Assembly (NCBI RefSeq): GCF_019510245.1 | Contig: NZ_JAEKKT010000116.1 | Coordinates: 1-64,000, forward strand | Direction of reading: 5' to 3' | Length of the DNA: 64,000 bases | From: Streptomyces sp. | GTDB taxonomy: Bacteria; Actinomycetota; Actinomycetes; Streptomycetales; Streptomycetaceae | In this document: in pieces, positions 18,536-28,787 of the stretch | Numbering within the stretch: the first letter of the stretch is position 1 | How the letters are laid out: every line of letters starts with the position of its first letter | The notes under the pieces: model-generated | What the model saw: the letters and a program-made list of their open reading frames with translations, nothing else | What the model was told of the DNA's origin: nothing | Database searches by the model: none | Position numbers and translations under genes: made by a program

Positions 18536-18772
18536 GTGATCGCTGTGGCTGCGTCGCTGCTGCCCGTGCTGGGCCTGCTGCTGCACGTAATGGACCGTGT
18601 GGAGGACTGGCTGGGCGGCGATCCGCCGACGACCGCACGCCACGCCCGGGACCGTCACCTGACGCTGGTCCACAACGACAGCCCACCACCAGCCGAGCCG
18701 AGTCCGGCCGGTCCGAGTCTGGTCGGTCCGAGCCCGGCCGGTCCGGTCCCGTGCCGCATCGACGCGGCCTGA
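18536..18772 (+). CDS. Small single-TM hypothetical protein
   Basis: VIAVAASLLPVLGLLLHVMDRVEDWLGGDPPTTARHARDRHLTLVHN. Confidence 0.5.
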   Translation: MIAVAASLLPVLGLLLHVMDRVEDWLGGDPPTTARHARDRHLTLVHNDSPPPAEPSPAGPSLVGPSPAGPVPCRIDAA

Positions 18773-19058
18773 GCACGCCGAGTGGGGTGCCGGGCCGCAC
18801 GGGCGACGGCCAGGGGCGTACCCGCCGCCGGTTGCGGAGCTGTCGGGTCGGGCGCCGGGCACAGCCAGGTCGCCCTCGGCGTACTGGGCACGGCCGAAGC
18901 CGAACGACCGGTCCTGGGGGCCGTTCTCGATGATGCCGACGAAGACGTCCGCGGCCGGTGAACCGGCCGGATGCCGTGAACTGGTGTGCTACGCAAGGGG
19001 GTTCGCCCTTAAAGTGTGCCCCGACCCGATCCCCCCCGCCGAAGGACGCACCCGCCTC

Positions 19059-19877
19059 ATGACCGACCCCGTGACCACACCCGACCCGGCCGAGCAGCAG
19101 CAGAAGATCGACACCTCGGTGCCGCACTCCGCCCGTATCTGGAACTACTGGCTCGGCGGCAAGGACAACTACCCCGTCGACGAGGCGGCCGGTGACGCCT
19201 ACACCGAGGTGTTCCCCGGGATCGTCACCATCGCCCGCTCCAGTCGGGCCTTCCTGCGTCGGAACATCGCGTATCTCGTCTCCGAGGCGGGTGTCCGGCA
19301 GTTCCTGGACGTCGGCACCGGGCTGCCGACCGCGCAGAACACCCACGAGGTCGCCCAGCGGCTCGCCCCTGAGGCGCGGATCGTCTACGTCGACAACGAC
19401 CCGATGGTCCTCGCCCACGCCCGTGCGCTGCTCACCTCCACCGAGGAAGGCGCGACCGCGTACATCGACGCCGACGTGACGGACCCGGAGCGGATCCTCG
19501 AGGCCGCCGCCAGGACGCTGGACCTCGGCCGGCCCACCGCGCTCATCCTCAGCAACATCCTGGGGCACGTCGCCGACCACGAGCAGGCCCGTTCCATCGT
19601 CGGCCGGCTGATGGACGCCCTGCCCTCGGGCAGCTACCTCTCCGTCAACGACGGATCGCGCGGTGTCGACCCCGTCTTCGAGCAGGCCCAGGACGCCTAC
19701 AACAGCAGCGGCGCCGTTCCGTACAACCTGCGCTCCATCGACGAGATCACCGCTTTCTTCGACGGTCTGGAGCTCGTCGAGCCCGGTGTCGTCTCGGTGA
19801 CGCAGTGGCGGCCGGAGGACGGTCCGGGCGCCCCGGAGGTCGTCGCCGAGCACGGTGGGCTCGCGCGGAAGCCGTGA
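19059..19877 (+). CDS. SAM-dependent methyltransferase, Methyltransf_19 (DUF574) type
   Basis: HSARIWNYWLGGKDNYPVDEAAGDAYTEVFP...RQFLDVGTGLPTAQNTHEVAQRLAPEARIVYVDNDPMVLAHARALL. Confidence 0.9.
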   Translation: MTDPVTTPDPAEQQQKIDTSVPHSARIWNYWLGGKDNYPVDEAAGDAYTEVFPGIVTIARSSRAFLRRNIAYLVSEAGVRQFLDVGTGLPTAQNTHEVAQRLAPEARIVYVDNDPMVLAHARALLTSTEEGATAYIDADVTDPERILEAAARTLDLGRPTALILSNILGHVADHEQARSIVGRLMDALPSGSYLSVNDGSRGVDPVFEQAQDAYNSSGAVPYNLRSIDEITAFFDGLELVEPGVVSVTQWRPEDGPGAPEVVAEHGGLARKP

Positions 19878-20185
19878 CGGCGGTTACGCGTTCACTTCAC
19901 CGCCGGTGACCTGGCCCGGGTCCCGGCGGCCACGGAGTTCGCCCCAGCGGTGACCGGCGGGTGCCTCTCACCCGGGCGGCCCGGGGCGGGGGACGGCAGA
20001 TCCCAGGGCAGTCCCAGGGCAGACTCACCCCGCTCCGGCTGCGCGAGATCGCGGCCGCCTGCCCGGCCGCCTGCCTGGCCGCAGGGCTCCTAGATCGCCT
20101 CGCCTCCCCGGAACGCCCTGCCTAGCATGGAAAGGACGCCGCTGACCCGGCGGTGTGTGCCCCGCGCCGGCGAAGGGTGAGAGCC

Positions 20186-22528
20186 GTGAGCACCTCCCAC
20201 GACGAGCAGAAGCGGTTGCGGCCGGCGGAGCCGGGGGGCGAGGAGCGGGTGGGGCCGCGGCCCGACGGGGAGCCGTTCTTCCATCCGTACCACCATCCCG
20301 CCGCAGGCTGGGGCGCCGCCAAGAGCGTGAGCAAGTTCCTGGTGCGGGAGCGGGCGCTCGTGGAGGGGCCCCGGGCGATCATGAAGATGAATCATGAGAA
20401 CGGCGGCTTCGACTGTCCCGGATGCGCCTGGCCCGACGACACCAAGGGGCTGCGGCTCGATCTCTGTGAGAACGGGGTCAAGCACGTCACCTGGGAGATG
20501 ACCCGGAAGCGGGTCGGGCGGGAGTTCTTCGCCGCCCATTCCGTCGGTGAGCTGGCCGGATGGAGCGACTTCGCGCTGGAGGACCAGGGGCGGCTGACCG
20601 AGCCCATGGTCTACGACGGTGACACGGACCACTACGTGCCGATCAGCTGGCGGGACGCGTTCGACCTGGTCGGGGGAGTGCTGCGCGGGCTCGACCATCC
20701 GAACCAGGCGTCCTTCTACACCTCCGGGCGGCTCGGCAACGAGGCCACCTTCCTGTATCAGCTCCTGGCCCGCGAGCTGGGGACGAACAACCTCCCGGAC
20801 TGTTCCAACATGTGTCACGAGGCCAGCGGGCGGGCCCTCACCGCCTCGCTGGGCACCGGGAAGGGGACCGTCGACCTCCAGGACTGGGATGTCACCGACG
20901 CCCTCTTCATCCTGGGCGTGAACGCCGCCTCGAACGCGCCCCGGATGCTCACCGCCCTCGCCGCCGCCTACCGGCGCGGTGCACAGATCGTGCACGTCAA
21001 CCCGCTGATCGAGGCGGCCTCGCGGCGGACGATCATCCCGCACGACTTCGTGGACATGGCCGCCTGCCACTCGACCCGCACCGGCACCCTCGACCTCCAG
21101 GTGCGCGTCGGCGGTGACATGGCGCTGCTGCGCGGGATCGCCAAGGCCGTCCTCGACCAGTCGGCGTCCGATCCCAAGGCACTCGACCAGGAGTTCGTCG
21201 ACCGGTACACGAGCGGGTTCGAGGACTACCGGAAGGTGTGCGAGGCCACGTCCTGGGAGGAGATCGAGCGGCAGTCCGGCGTCGGCCGCGCCGACATCCT
21301 CCGCGCGGCCAGGATCTACCGGGACGCCGACCGCAGCATCATCAGCTGGTGCCTCGGCGTCAGCCAGCACGAGCACGGCGTCGACACCGTACGGGAGATC
21401 GTCAACCTGCTGTTGCTGCGGGGCAACCTCGGGCGGGAGGGCGCCGGGCCCTCGCCCGTGCGTGGCCACAGCAACGTGCAGGGCAACCGTACGTGCGGCA
21501 TCGACCACCGGCCGGCCGGCCGGTTCCTGGACCGGCTCGCCGCGGTGTGCGAGATCGATCCGCCCCGCGAACACGGGCTCGACACGGTCGGCACCATCCG
21601 GGCGATGCTCCGCGGCGACGTCAAGGTGTTCGTCGGCATGGGCGGCAACTTCGCCCTCGCCGCGCCCGACACCCGCGCCACCCACGAGGCCCTGCGCAAC
21701 TGCGAACTCACCGTCCAGGTGAGCACCAAGCTCAACCGCAGCCACCTGGTCCACGGCCGGCGGGCGCTGATCCTGCCCTGCCTCGGCCGTACCGAGAAGG
21801 ACCACCAGCGGAGCGGCATCCAGAGCACCTCGGTCGAGGACTCCATGAGCATGGTGCACCTGTCGGTCGGGATGAAGAAGCCTGCTTCCGCGCACCTGTT
21901 GTCCGAGCCCGCCGTCATCGCCGGGATCGCCCGCGCGGCGCTTCCCGACAGCACCACACCCTGGGCCTGGTACGTCGAGGACTACGACCGTATCCGCGAC
22001 ACCATGGCCCAAGTCCTCGACGGCTTCGAGGACTTCAACCGGCGGGTGCGGCTGCCGCTGGGCTTCCGGATCCGGCAGCCCGCGCGGGAACTGGTCTTCC
22101 GTACGGCCTCCGGGCGCGCCGAGTTCTCCTCGGCACCGCTGCCCGACGTCGTACCCGCGCCGGGGACGCTGGCGCTGGGCACCATGCGCTCCCACGACCA
22201 GTGGAACACCACCATCTACTCCGACAACGACCGCTACCGGGGGATCAGGAACCTCCGCACCCTCGTCTTCATGAACGCGGCCGACATGCGGGAGCGCGGC
22301 ATCGCGGAGTTCGACCCGGTGGACATCGAGAGCACGGCCAAGGACGGCAGCACCCGTGCGCTGAACGGCTACCTCGCCGTTCCGTACGACCTGCCCCGCG
22401 GCTGTGCGGCCGGGTACATGCCCGAGATGAACGCGCTGATCGCCCTGTGCGACTACAGCGAACAGAGCGACCAGCCGTTGATGAAACACATCCGGGCGAC
22501 CATCGGACCGGCCGCTGCCGCCCGTTGA
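20186..22528 (+). CDS. FdhF/YdeP family molybdopterin oxidoreductase
   Basis: MKMNHENGGFDCPGCAWPDDTKGLRLDLCENGVKHVTWEMTRKRVGREFF...SNMCHEASGRAL...GPSPVRGHSNVQGNRTCGI. Confidence 0.9.
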   Translation: MSTSHDEQKRLRPAEPGGEERVGPRPDGEPFFHPYHHPAAGWGAAKSVSKFLVRERALVEGPRAIMKMNHENGGFDCPGCAWPDDTKGLRLDLCENGVKHVTWEMTRKRVGREFFAAHSVGELAGWSDFALEDQGRLTEPMVYDGDTDHYVPISWRDAFDLVGGVLRGLDHPNQASFYTSGRLGNEATFLYQLLARELGTNNLPDCSNMCHEASGRALTASLGTGKGTVDLQDWDVTDALFILGVNAASNAPRMLTALAAAYRRGAQIVHVNPLIEAASRRTIIPHDFVDMAACHSTRTGTLDLQVRVGGDMALLRGIAKAVLDQSASDPKALDQEFVDRYTSGFEDYRKVCEATSWEEIERQSGVGRADILRAARIYRDADRSIISWCLGVSQHEHGVDTVREIVNLLLLRGNLGREGAGPSPVRGHSNVQGNRTCGIDHRPAGRFLDRLAAVCEIDPPREHGLDTVGTIRAMLRGDVKVFVGMGGNFALAAPDTRATHEALRNCELTVQVSTKLNRSHLVHGRRALILPCLGRTEKDHQRSGIQSTSVEDSMSMVHLSVGMKKPASAHLLSEPAVIAGIARAALPDSTTPWAWYVEDYDRIRDTMAQVLDGFEDFNRRVRLPLGFRIRQPARELVFRTASGRAEFSSAPLPDVVPAPGTLALGTMRSHDQWNTTIYSDNDRYRGIRNLRTLVFMNAADMRERGIAEFDPVDIESTAKDGSTRALNGYLAVPYDLPRGCAAGYMPEMNALIALCDYSEQSDQPLMKHIRATIGPAAAAR

Positions 22529-22641
22529 GACACCCGACGGCCCGAGTCATCCCTGTGGGACGCTCTGTGTGCGTACGCTGTTCACCGCGCGGAGCACATC
22601 GGCGTGGCCGCGCGGAGCACATCGACGAGAGGCCCGACCCT

Positions 22642-23199
22642 ATGTCCGAGACACCCGGCACCGAGCTGGCGTCCGAGTACAGCGCGCGGATCGCGCAGGA
22701 CCTCGAAGTCAACGCCCGGGAACAGGACCGCCTCGCCACCGAGATCGCCGCCCTGGAAGAGCAGTTGCGCGCGGTACGGGAGAACAGGGTGGTGCTGGAG
22801 CGGCTGCAGCAGGCACTCACCCCCCAGTCCTCCGCCTCCGCCTCGTCCATCCCCGCACCCGCACCCGCGCCCGCGGCGGCCGACGCCGACACCGATGCCG
22901 TCGTGCCGCACCAGCGGACCGAGCCCGCCCCGGACCGCCGTGACCTCGTGAAGCCGGGCCCCGCGGAGGCGAAGCCGAGCCTCGTCGAGGCCGTCCACGC
23001 CTATCTGGCCGAGCAGCGGGAGCCGCGGTCCGCGACCGACGTCGCCGAGGCGATCAGGGCCGCCCAGCCCGGCCGCACCATCAAGACGACGGTGATCCGT
23101 ACGACGCTGGAGAACCTGGTCGCCAGGAACCGGGCCCGGCGCACCAAGCAGGGCCGGGCGGTCTTCTACACCCTCGTGACACCGGAGGCCGGTGCCTGA
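22642..23199 (+). CDS. Hypothetical coiled-coil protein with C-terminal winged-helix-like region
   Basis: MSETPGTELASEYSARIAQDLEVNAREQDRLATEIAALEEQLRAVRENR...TDVAEAIRAAQPGRTIKTTVIRTTLENLVARNRARR. Confidence 0.65.
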   Translation: MSETPGTELASEYSARIAQDLEVNAREQDRLATEIAALEEQLRAVRENRVVLERLQQALTPQSSASASSIPAPAPAPAAADADTDAVVPHQRTEPAPDRRDLVKPGPAEAKPSLVEAVHAYLAEQREPRSATDVAEAIRAAQPGRTIKTTVIRTTLENLVARNRARRTKQGRAVFYTLVTPEAGA

Positions 23200-23551
23200 C
23201 ACCTCTCCCGGTTCGCCCGGGACATGTGTCCGCCGTGCGCGGACGTGCGGGGCGGCGGACTCGTCCGCGGCCCCCGCCTGTCCCGCACCGCCGGTCAGGT
23301 GACCGGCGGCTCGATGTCCGCGTCGATCGGGCGCCACGCCGTGACCGACCGGGTCATGGGGTGCTCGGCGCCGAGTTCCTTGTTTTCCCGGGCCCGCCGT
23401 TCGGCTTCGTCGTGCAGCCGCTGGGCCTCGTGTGCCTCGTAGCCGGGCGGCGCGGCGGCAGCGAGGAGGGCCGGTCGGCTCCTCCCGCACACCGGGGCGG
23501 GGACGGGACAGGGGGCCGGGACCGGGGTCGTCCACCGCGCCACGGACCCGC

Positions 23552-24025
23552 TCAGCCGGGCAGAACCCCGTCCGGATCCTCGCGATCCCCCGTCCCGCCG
23601 GTGGCCGCCGCCCCCAGCGAGCGCTCCGTCACCCCGGCCAGATGCCGGCCGAACACCGCCGCCGCGTCCGGTGTCAGCGTCCGCAGGGCCACCAGGGCCG
23701 TGATCACCACGTCGCACAGCTCGCCCTGCACGTCCTCCCAGGTGTGGGTGACGCCCTTGCGGGGGTTCTGGCCGGTCGCCCCGATCACCGCCTGGGCGAC
23801 CTCGCCGACCTCCTCCGTGAGCTTGAGCATGCGCAGCACCAGGCCGGTCTCGCCGCCGTGCCTCCGGTGGGCGTCCAGCCAGGTCCACAGGTCCTCGATG
23901 GAGGTCCACAGGTCCGGGGCGGCCGGGCCGGCCGGGGCGGCAGAAGTGGCCGAAGTGGCCGAAGCGGCCGAAGCGGACGGGGCGGGCCGGGGCTCCGTGG
24001 GCGGTGTCGTGTGCTCTTCCGTCAT
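23552..24025 (-). CDS. MazG-like nucleotide pyrophosphohydrolase family protein
   Basis: GLVLRMLKLTEEVGEVAQAVIGATGQNPRKGVTHTWEDVQGELCDVVITALVAL. Confidence 0.85.
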   Translation of the reverse strand: MTEEHTTPPTEPRPAPSASAASATSATSAAPAGPAAPDLWTSIEDLWTWLDAHRRHGGETGLVLRMLKLTEEVGEVAQAVIGATGQNPRKGVTHTWEDVQGELCDVVITALVALRTLTPDAAAVFGRHLAGVTERSLGAAATGGTGDREDPDGVLPG

Positions 24026-24056
24026 GGCGCAGAGCCTGCCATGCCCGTTCCCGCGG

Positions 24057-24614
24057 CTACTCCTCGAACAGCGCCTCCTGCTCCCCCTCCTTGGCCCGCC
24101 GTACCCGCCGGTTCCGGGCGCCGATCACCACCGCCGTGGCCGCCGCCGTCACGCCCAGCGCCGTCGGGACCATCCAGCCGCGGTCGAAGACATGTCCGAG
24201 CACGTGGTCCAGGGAGAGCCGGCCGGGGCCCGCGACGGCCAGGCCCGCGGTGGCCAGGCCCAGGGTCGCGGCGTACTCGTAACCGCCCTCCGCGGCGAAG
24301 AACCCGTTCGGCTTGTGCAGGGCGGTCGCGCCCGCCATCGCCCCGGCCGCCGCGGCCCCCGCCGCCGGGGTCGCGAGACCCAGCGCCAGCAGGGTCCCGC
24401 CGCCCGCCTCCGCGAGCCCCGCCGCCAGCGCGCTCTGCCGCCCCGGCGCGTACCCGGCCGACTCCATGAACTGCCCCGTGCCCTCCAGGCCGCCCCCGCC
24501 GAACCAGCCGAACAGCTTCTGCGTGCCGTGCGCGGCCAGCACCCCGCCGGTGCCCAGCCGGAGCAGCAGCAGGCCCACGTCACGTCGGTCGTAGCAGGTC
24601 ACGGGAGCTCCCAT
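24057..24614 (-). CDS. DoxX family membrane protein
   Basis: DVGLLLLRLGTGGVLAAHGTQKLFGWFGGGGLEGTGQFMESAGY. Confidence 0.9.
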   Translation of the reverse strand: MGAPVTCYDRRDVGLLLLRLGTGGVLAAHGTQKLFGWFGGGGLEGTGQFMESAGYAPGRQSALAAGLAEAGGGTLLALGLATPAAGAAAAGAMAGATALHKPNGFFAAEGGYEYAATLGLATAGLAVAGPGRLSLDHVLGHVFDRGWMVPTALGVTAAATAVVIGARNRRVRRAKEGEQEALFEE

Positions 24615-24735
24615 CGGCGGCAACGGATCGCGGATTTCCACCGTCGCATCCGGCACACCCGGTCGGCCCGTCCGCGCAGCCGTTCGGGTGGCGGGCGGGT
24701 GGCGGGCCACCGGGACCGGTGTGACGCTGGCTGGC

Positions 24736-25062
24736 ATGCCGATCAAGACAGCCAAGCTCAGCGACCCGGCGGTGCGGGCCTTCGTCACCGCCGTCAACGC
24801 CAGCGACCGCGAGCGCCTCGTGGAGCTCCTCACGCCGGACGCGACGATGGCGGACGACGGCTCCGACCGGGACCTCGACGACTGGATCGACCGGGAGATC
24901 TTCTCCTCCAACGGCCACCTCGACGTCGACAACGAGTCCAACGGCGGCCGCTCCCTGCTCGCCCACTACCGCAACGACACCTGGGGCGAGATGGTCACCC
25001 GCTGGGACTTCACCATCGAGGACGACGGCCGCATCTCCCGCTTCGAGACCGGGCAGGCGTAG
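24736..25062 (+). CDS. Nuclear transport factor 2 / SnoaL-like family protein
   Basis: VRAFVTAVNASDRERLVELLTPDATMADDGSDRDLDDWIDREIF...WDFTIEDDGRISRFETGQA. Confidence 0.75.
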   Translation: MPIKTAKLSDPAVRAFVTAVNASDRERLVELLTPDATMADDGSDRDLDDWIDREIFSSNGHLDVDNESNGGRSLLAHYRNDTWGEMVTRWDFTIEDDGRISRFETGQA

Positions 25063-25113
25063 AGACAGACCGCGCAATCGCTTGTCTTCGGGTGCACTCC
25101 AACTCCTAGCGTC

Positions 25114-26106
25114 GTGGGCATGGAAACCGACAGCACCACCAGGACCCTGGGCAGTTCCGGCATCCGTGTCAGCGCGCTCGGCTTCGGCTGCTGGGCCATC
25201 GGCGGCGAGTGGCAGGACGCCACCGGGCAGCCGCTCGGCTGGGGCAAGGTCGACGACGAGGAGTCCGTGCGGGCGGTCCACCGTGCCCTCGACCTCGGCG
25301 TCACCTTCTTCGACACCGCCGACACCTACGGCGCCGGCCACAGCGAGCGCGTCCTCGGCCGTGCCCTCGGCAAGCGGCGGGACGAGGTCGTCGTCGCCAC
25401 CAAGTGGGGCAACGTCTTCGACGAGGAGACCCGCACCCTCACCGGCCGTGATGACTCCCCGGCCCACGTCCGCCGCGCCCTCACCGCATCGCTGCGCCGC
25501 CTCGGCACCGACCACGTCGACCTCTACCAGCTCCATATCTCCGACGCCGACCCGGTTCGTGCAGCCGAACTCCGGGACGTATGCGAGGAGTTGGTCGGCG
25601 AGGGGCTGATCCGGGCCTACGGCTGGAGCACCGACGACCCCGCCCGCGCCGCGGTCTTCGCCGAGGGACCGCACTGCACGGCCGTGCAGCACACCCTGAA
25701 CGTGCTCCAAGACGCTCCGCAACTCCTCGACGTGGCGGAGAAGTTCGACCTCGCCGCCGTCAACCGCAGCCCGCTCGCCATGGGGTTGCTCGGCGGACGG
25801 CGGGCGGGGGCCGCGGCCGGCGACATCCGCAGCAGGCCGCCGGCCTGGCTGCCCGGGTTCGGGGACGGCGACGGGGCCGATCCCGCGTGGGTCGAGCGGA
25901 TCGAGGCCCTGCGCGCCGTCCTCACCAGCGACGGGCGGACCCTCGCCCAGGGCGCCCTCGGCTGGATCTGGGCGCGCAGCCCGCGGACGGTCCCGATCCC
26001 CGGCTTCCGGTCCGTCGCCCAGGCCGAGCAGAACGCCGGCGCGATCGCGAAGGGGCCGCTCACCGCCGGGCAGATGGCCGAGATCGACCGTCTCCTCGGG
26101 CGGTGA
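25114..26106 (+). CDS. Aldo/keto reductase
   Basis: RTLGSSGIRVSALGFGCWAIGG...GVTFFDTADTYGAGHSERVLGRAL... Confidence 0.93.
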   Translation: MGMETDSTTRTLGSSGIRVSALGFGCWAIGGEWQDATGQPLGWGKVDDEESVRAVHRALDLGVTFFDTADTYGAGHSERVLGRALGKRRDEVVVATKWGNVFDEETRTLTGRDDSPAHVRRALTASLRRLGTDHVDLYQLHISDADPVRAAELRDVCEELVGEGLIRAYGWSTDDPARAAVFAEGPHCTAVQHTLNVLQDAPQLLDVAEKFDLAAVNRSPLAMGLLGGRRAGAAAGDIRSRPPAWLPGFGDGDGADPAWVERIEALRAVLTSDGRTLAQGALGWIWARSPRTVPIPGFRSVAQAEQNAGAIAKGPLTAGQMAEIDRLLGR

Positions 26107-26134
26107 GCGGCCCCGCGCCGCTCACTGACCGCGG

Positions 26135-26989
26135 TCAGTACGCCTGACCGCCGCCGCCGTGCTGCTGTTGCACGTACGGCTGCCGGTCGTGGGCCTGGGA
26201 CTGCGGGGCGCCGTACGCCGCCGCCTGCTGCTGCCCGTGTCCGGCCGCCGCTTGCTGCTGCCCGTGTCCGGTCGCCGCCTGCTGCGCGTACCGCTGTCCG
26301 CCGCCCTGCTCGGTGAGGGTGATCTGGCCGGCCTTGATGGTGGCCAGGCGCGGAGCACGGCGGGCGATGGAGGAGTCGTGGGTGACCATGACGAAGGTCA
26401 GCCCGTACTCGTGCCACAGGCCTTCGAGGAGGGCCATGATGTCGTCCCGGGTGCCCTCGTCGAGGTTGCCGGTCGGCTCGTCGGCGAGAAGCACCTTCGG
26501 CTTCTTCACCAGCGCGCGGGCGATCGCGACGCGCTGCTGCTGCCCGCCGGAGAGCTCGGAGGGGGCGTGCCCGAGGCGCTCGCCGAGGCCCACCGAGCGC
26601 AGGGCCTCCGCCGCGCGCTCCCGGCGCTCGGCCGGCTTGATGCCGAGCGGGACGAGGGCCGTCTCGACGTTCTCCTGGGCGGTGAGCGTCGGGATCAGGT
26701 TGAACGCCTGGAAGATGATGCCGATCTTCTCCGCGCGCAGCCGGGTGAGCTTGGTCTCGCTGACCTGGGCGAGGTCGACGTCGTCCAGCATGACGCTGCC
26801 CTCGGTCGGGCGGTCCAGGCCGCCGATCATCTGGAGCAGGGTCGACTTGCCGCCGCCGGTCGGGCCCTGGATGACGAGCTGGTCGCCGTCCTCGATGGTC
26901 AGGTCGATGCCGCGCAGCGCCTCGACCGTCTCCTTGCCCCGCGTGTAGCGCTTGGTGACTCCGGTGAGTCTGTACATGGGGTTCTCCAC
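26135..26989 (-). CDS. ABC transporter ATP-binding protein (MacB/LolD-like) with Q/A/G-rich repetitive C-terminal tail
   Basis: GPTGGGKSTLLQMIGGL, LSGGQQQRVAIARALVKKPKVLLADEPTGNLD; tail AQQAATGHGQQQAAAGHGQQQAAAYG. Confidence 0.93.
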   Translation of the reverse strand: MENPMYRLTGVTKRYTRGKETVEALRGIDLTIEDGDQLVIQGPTGGGKSTLLQMIGGLDRPTEGSVMLDDVDLAQVSETKLTRLRAEKIGIIFQAFNLIPTLTAQENVETALVPLGIKPAERRERAAEALRSVGLGERLGHAPSELSGGQQQRVAIARALVKKPKVLLADEPTGNLDEGTRDDIMALLEGLWHEYGLTFVMVTHDSSIARRAPRLATIKAGQITLTEQGGGQRYAQQAATGHGQQQAAAGHGQQQAAAYGAPQSQAHDRQPYVQQQHGGGGQAY

Positions 26990-27089
26990 TGGGTGCTCTG
27001 CCGAAAGGGCCGTAGGGAAGGCCCGTAAGGGGGTGGGGCGCCGTGTCCCGGGGGGAGTGGAAGCGGCGCCCCGGCTCGGGGGCGGGGGG

Positions 27090-28589
27090 TTACGAGACGC
27101 TGCGCAGGGCGTCGGCCGGGCGCATCCGGGAGGCGCGCCAGCCGCCCATCGCGCCGGCGATCAGACCGCCGGCGACCGCGAGGCCGACCGCGAGGGCGAT
27201 GGTGGTGAGGGAGACCGGCGCGGACAGCGCGATCTCGAGGGTGTTCTGGGAGGCCTGCTGGCCGGGGCCGCCGCCCGGGCCGCCGCCCACGCCGCCACCG
27301 CCGCCGGAGCTGCCCAGCTGGGCGGTGAGCTTCGGGCTGATCGCGGTGACCGCGTAGGCCGCGCCGACGCCGAGGGCGATGCCGAGGGCACCGCCGATCA
27401 GTCCGTTCACGATGGACTCGCCGACCACCTGGCGGGTGACGTTGCGGGACGGCCAGCCGAGCGCCTTCAGGGTGCCGAACTCACGCACCCGGCGGGAGAC
27501 CGCGGACGAGGTCAGCAGGGCCGCCACCAGGAAGGCCGCCGCGAGGACCGCGATGGACAGCCACTTGCCGACGCTGGTCGCCAGGCTGGAGGCGGTGGAG
27601 AGGGAACCGGAGACGGTGGAGGCCAGGTCGGCGGAGGTGGTGACCGTCGTACCGGAGATGTTGGCGGTGATCTCCTTCTTCACGGTGGAGATCTGCTTGG
27701 AGTCGGTCGCCTTGACGTAGATCGTGGTGACCTGGTTCTTGGCGTCGCCGAGGGTCTGCGCGACCTTCAGCGGGACGAACACGTCGGTGTCGGACTCGCT
27801 GCTGTCCGGGGTCGCGATCCCGATGACGGTGAACGTGGTGCCGGAGATCTTGAAGGTCGAGCCGACCTTGTACTTCTTCTCCTTGGCGTACGACTTGCTG
27901 ACCACCGCGACCTTGGCGCCGGTCTGCGCGGTGGTGAAGGTCTTGCCCGAGGTGACCTTCATGGTGGACAGCGGGCCGAGGCCCTGGTGGGCCACGTCGA
28001 CGCCGGCCACGGAGTAGCTGTTGACGTTGAAGTTCGCGCCGCCGCCCTGCACCTGCGGCGCGCCGCCCGAGCCGCTGCTGCTGCCGCCGCCCGGCTGGCC
28101 CTGGCCGCCGCTGTTGCTGCCGCTGCTGCCGCTGCTGCCGCTGCTGCCGCTGCTGCTGGTGGAGGACTTCGCCTTGCCCTGGGTGAAGGAGCCGTCGACC
28201 TTGGTGACGTTGAGGGAGAGCGCTCCGACCGCGCTCTCCACGCCCTTCTGGCCGGCGACCTTGGTGACCAGGGACGACTTCAGGGCCTGACCGCCCTGCG
28301 TCTGCACGCGGTCCGAACTCTGCGTGGAGCTGCTGCTGGACTTGGCGTCGAACTTGAAGTTCGGGCCGCCGGAGCTGCCCGAGGTCGGCGCGGTGCGGGC
28401 CTTGGTGACCGTCATGTCGGTCCCGAGGCCGTACAGCGACTTGAGGACCTTGTCCTGCGCCTGGGTCATGCCGGCCGACACCGAGTTGACCGTGATGACC
28501 AGCGCGATACCGAGCGCCAGACCCAGAGCGATGACCAGGGCCGCCTTCTTTCTGCGGCCCAGCTCGCGCTTGAGATAGATGCCAAACAT
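27090..28589 (-). CDS. ABC transporter permease, FtsX/MacB-like
   Basis: N-terminal TM, periplasmic domain with GSSGSS insert, three C-terminal TMs, VREFGTLKALGWPSRNVTRQVVGESIVNGLIGG. Confidence 0.9.
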   Translation of the reverse strand: MFGIYLKRELGRRKKAALVIALGLALGIALVITVNSVSAGMTQAQDKVLKSLYGLGTDMTVTKARTAPTSGSSGGPNFKFDAKSSSSSTQSSDRVQTQGGQALKSSLVTKVAGQKGVESAVGALSLNVTKVDGSFTQGKAKSSTSSSGSSGSSGSSGSNSGGQGQPGGGSSSGSGGAPQVQGGGANFNVNSYSVAGVDVAHQGLGPLSTMKVTSGKTFTTAQTGAKVAVVSKSYAKEKKYKVGSTFKISGTTFTVIGIATPDSSESDTDVFVPLKVAQTLGDAKNQVTTIYVKATDSKQISTVKKEITANISGTTVTTSADLASTVSGSLSTASSLATSVGKWLSIAVLAAAFLVAALLTSSAVSRRVREFGTLKALGWPSRNVTRQVVGESIVNGLIGGALGIALGVGAAYAVTAISPKLTAQLGSSGGGGGVGGGPGGGPGQQASQNTLEIALSAPVSLTTIALAVGLAVAGGLIAGAMGGWRASRMRPADALRSVS

Positions 28590-28787
28590 CCCGTTCCTCG
28601 AAGGTTCTTGGCGCCCGCTGTGGACGCGAGCTCAAGCTAGGGAGAAACCTTTGAGCGGCCCTGGGTAAAAGATGTGTCAGAGCTGAGAACCGGGACGTCT
28701 CAGCAAACTTTCATAAGACAGCAAATTCATATGCCGGGGAGGGGTCCTCCCGGCAAGGCCCTGCTGGGCGCGGTGTACGGTCCCGGG

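Noticed and set aside
22587-22628. Direct repeat cgcggagcacatcg upstream of the coiled-coil gene
   Set aside because: Only two short copies with 23-bp spacing; too little to claim an operator
23940-23985. 9-bp gccgaagtg repeats as a regulatory array
   Set aside because: Lies inside the MazG-like CDS and codes an Ala/Ser/Thr low-complexity linker
28080-28165. Short repeats as a CRISPR array
   Set aside because: Trinucleotide-type CTG/CCG repeats coding a GSS-rich linker in the ABC permease; no spacers
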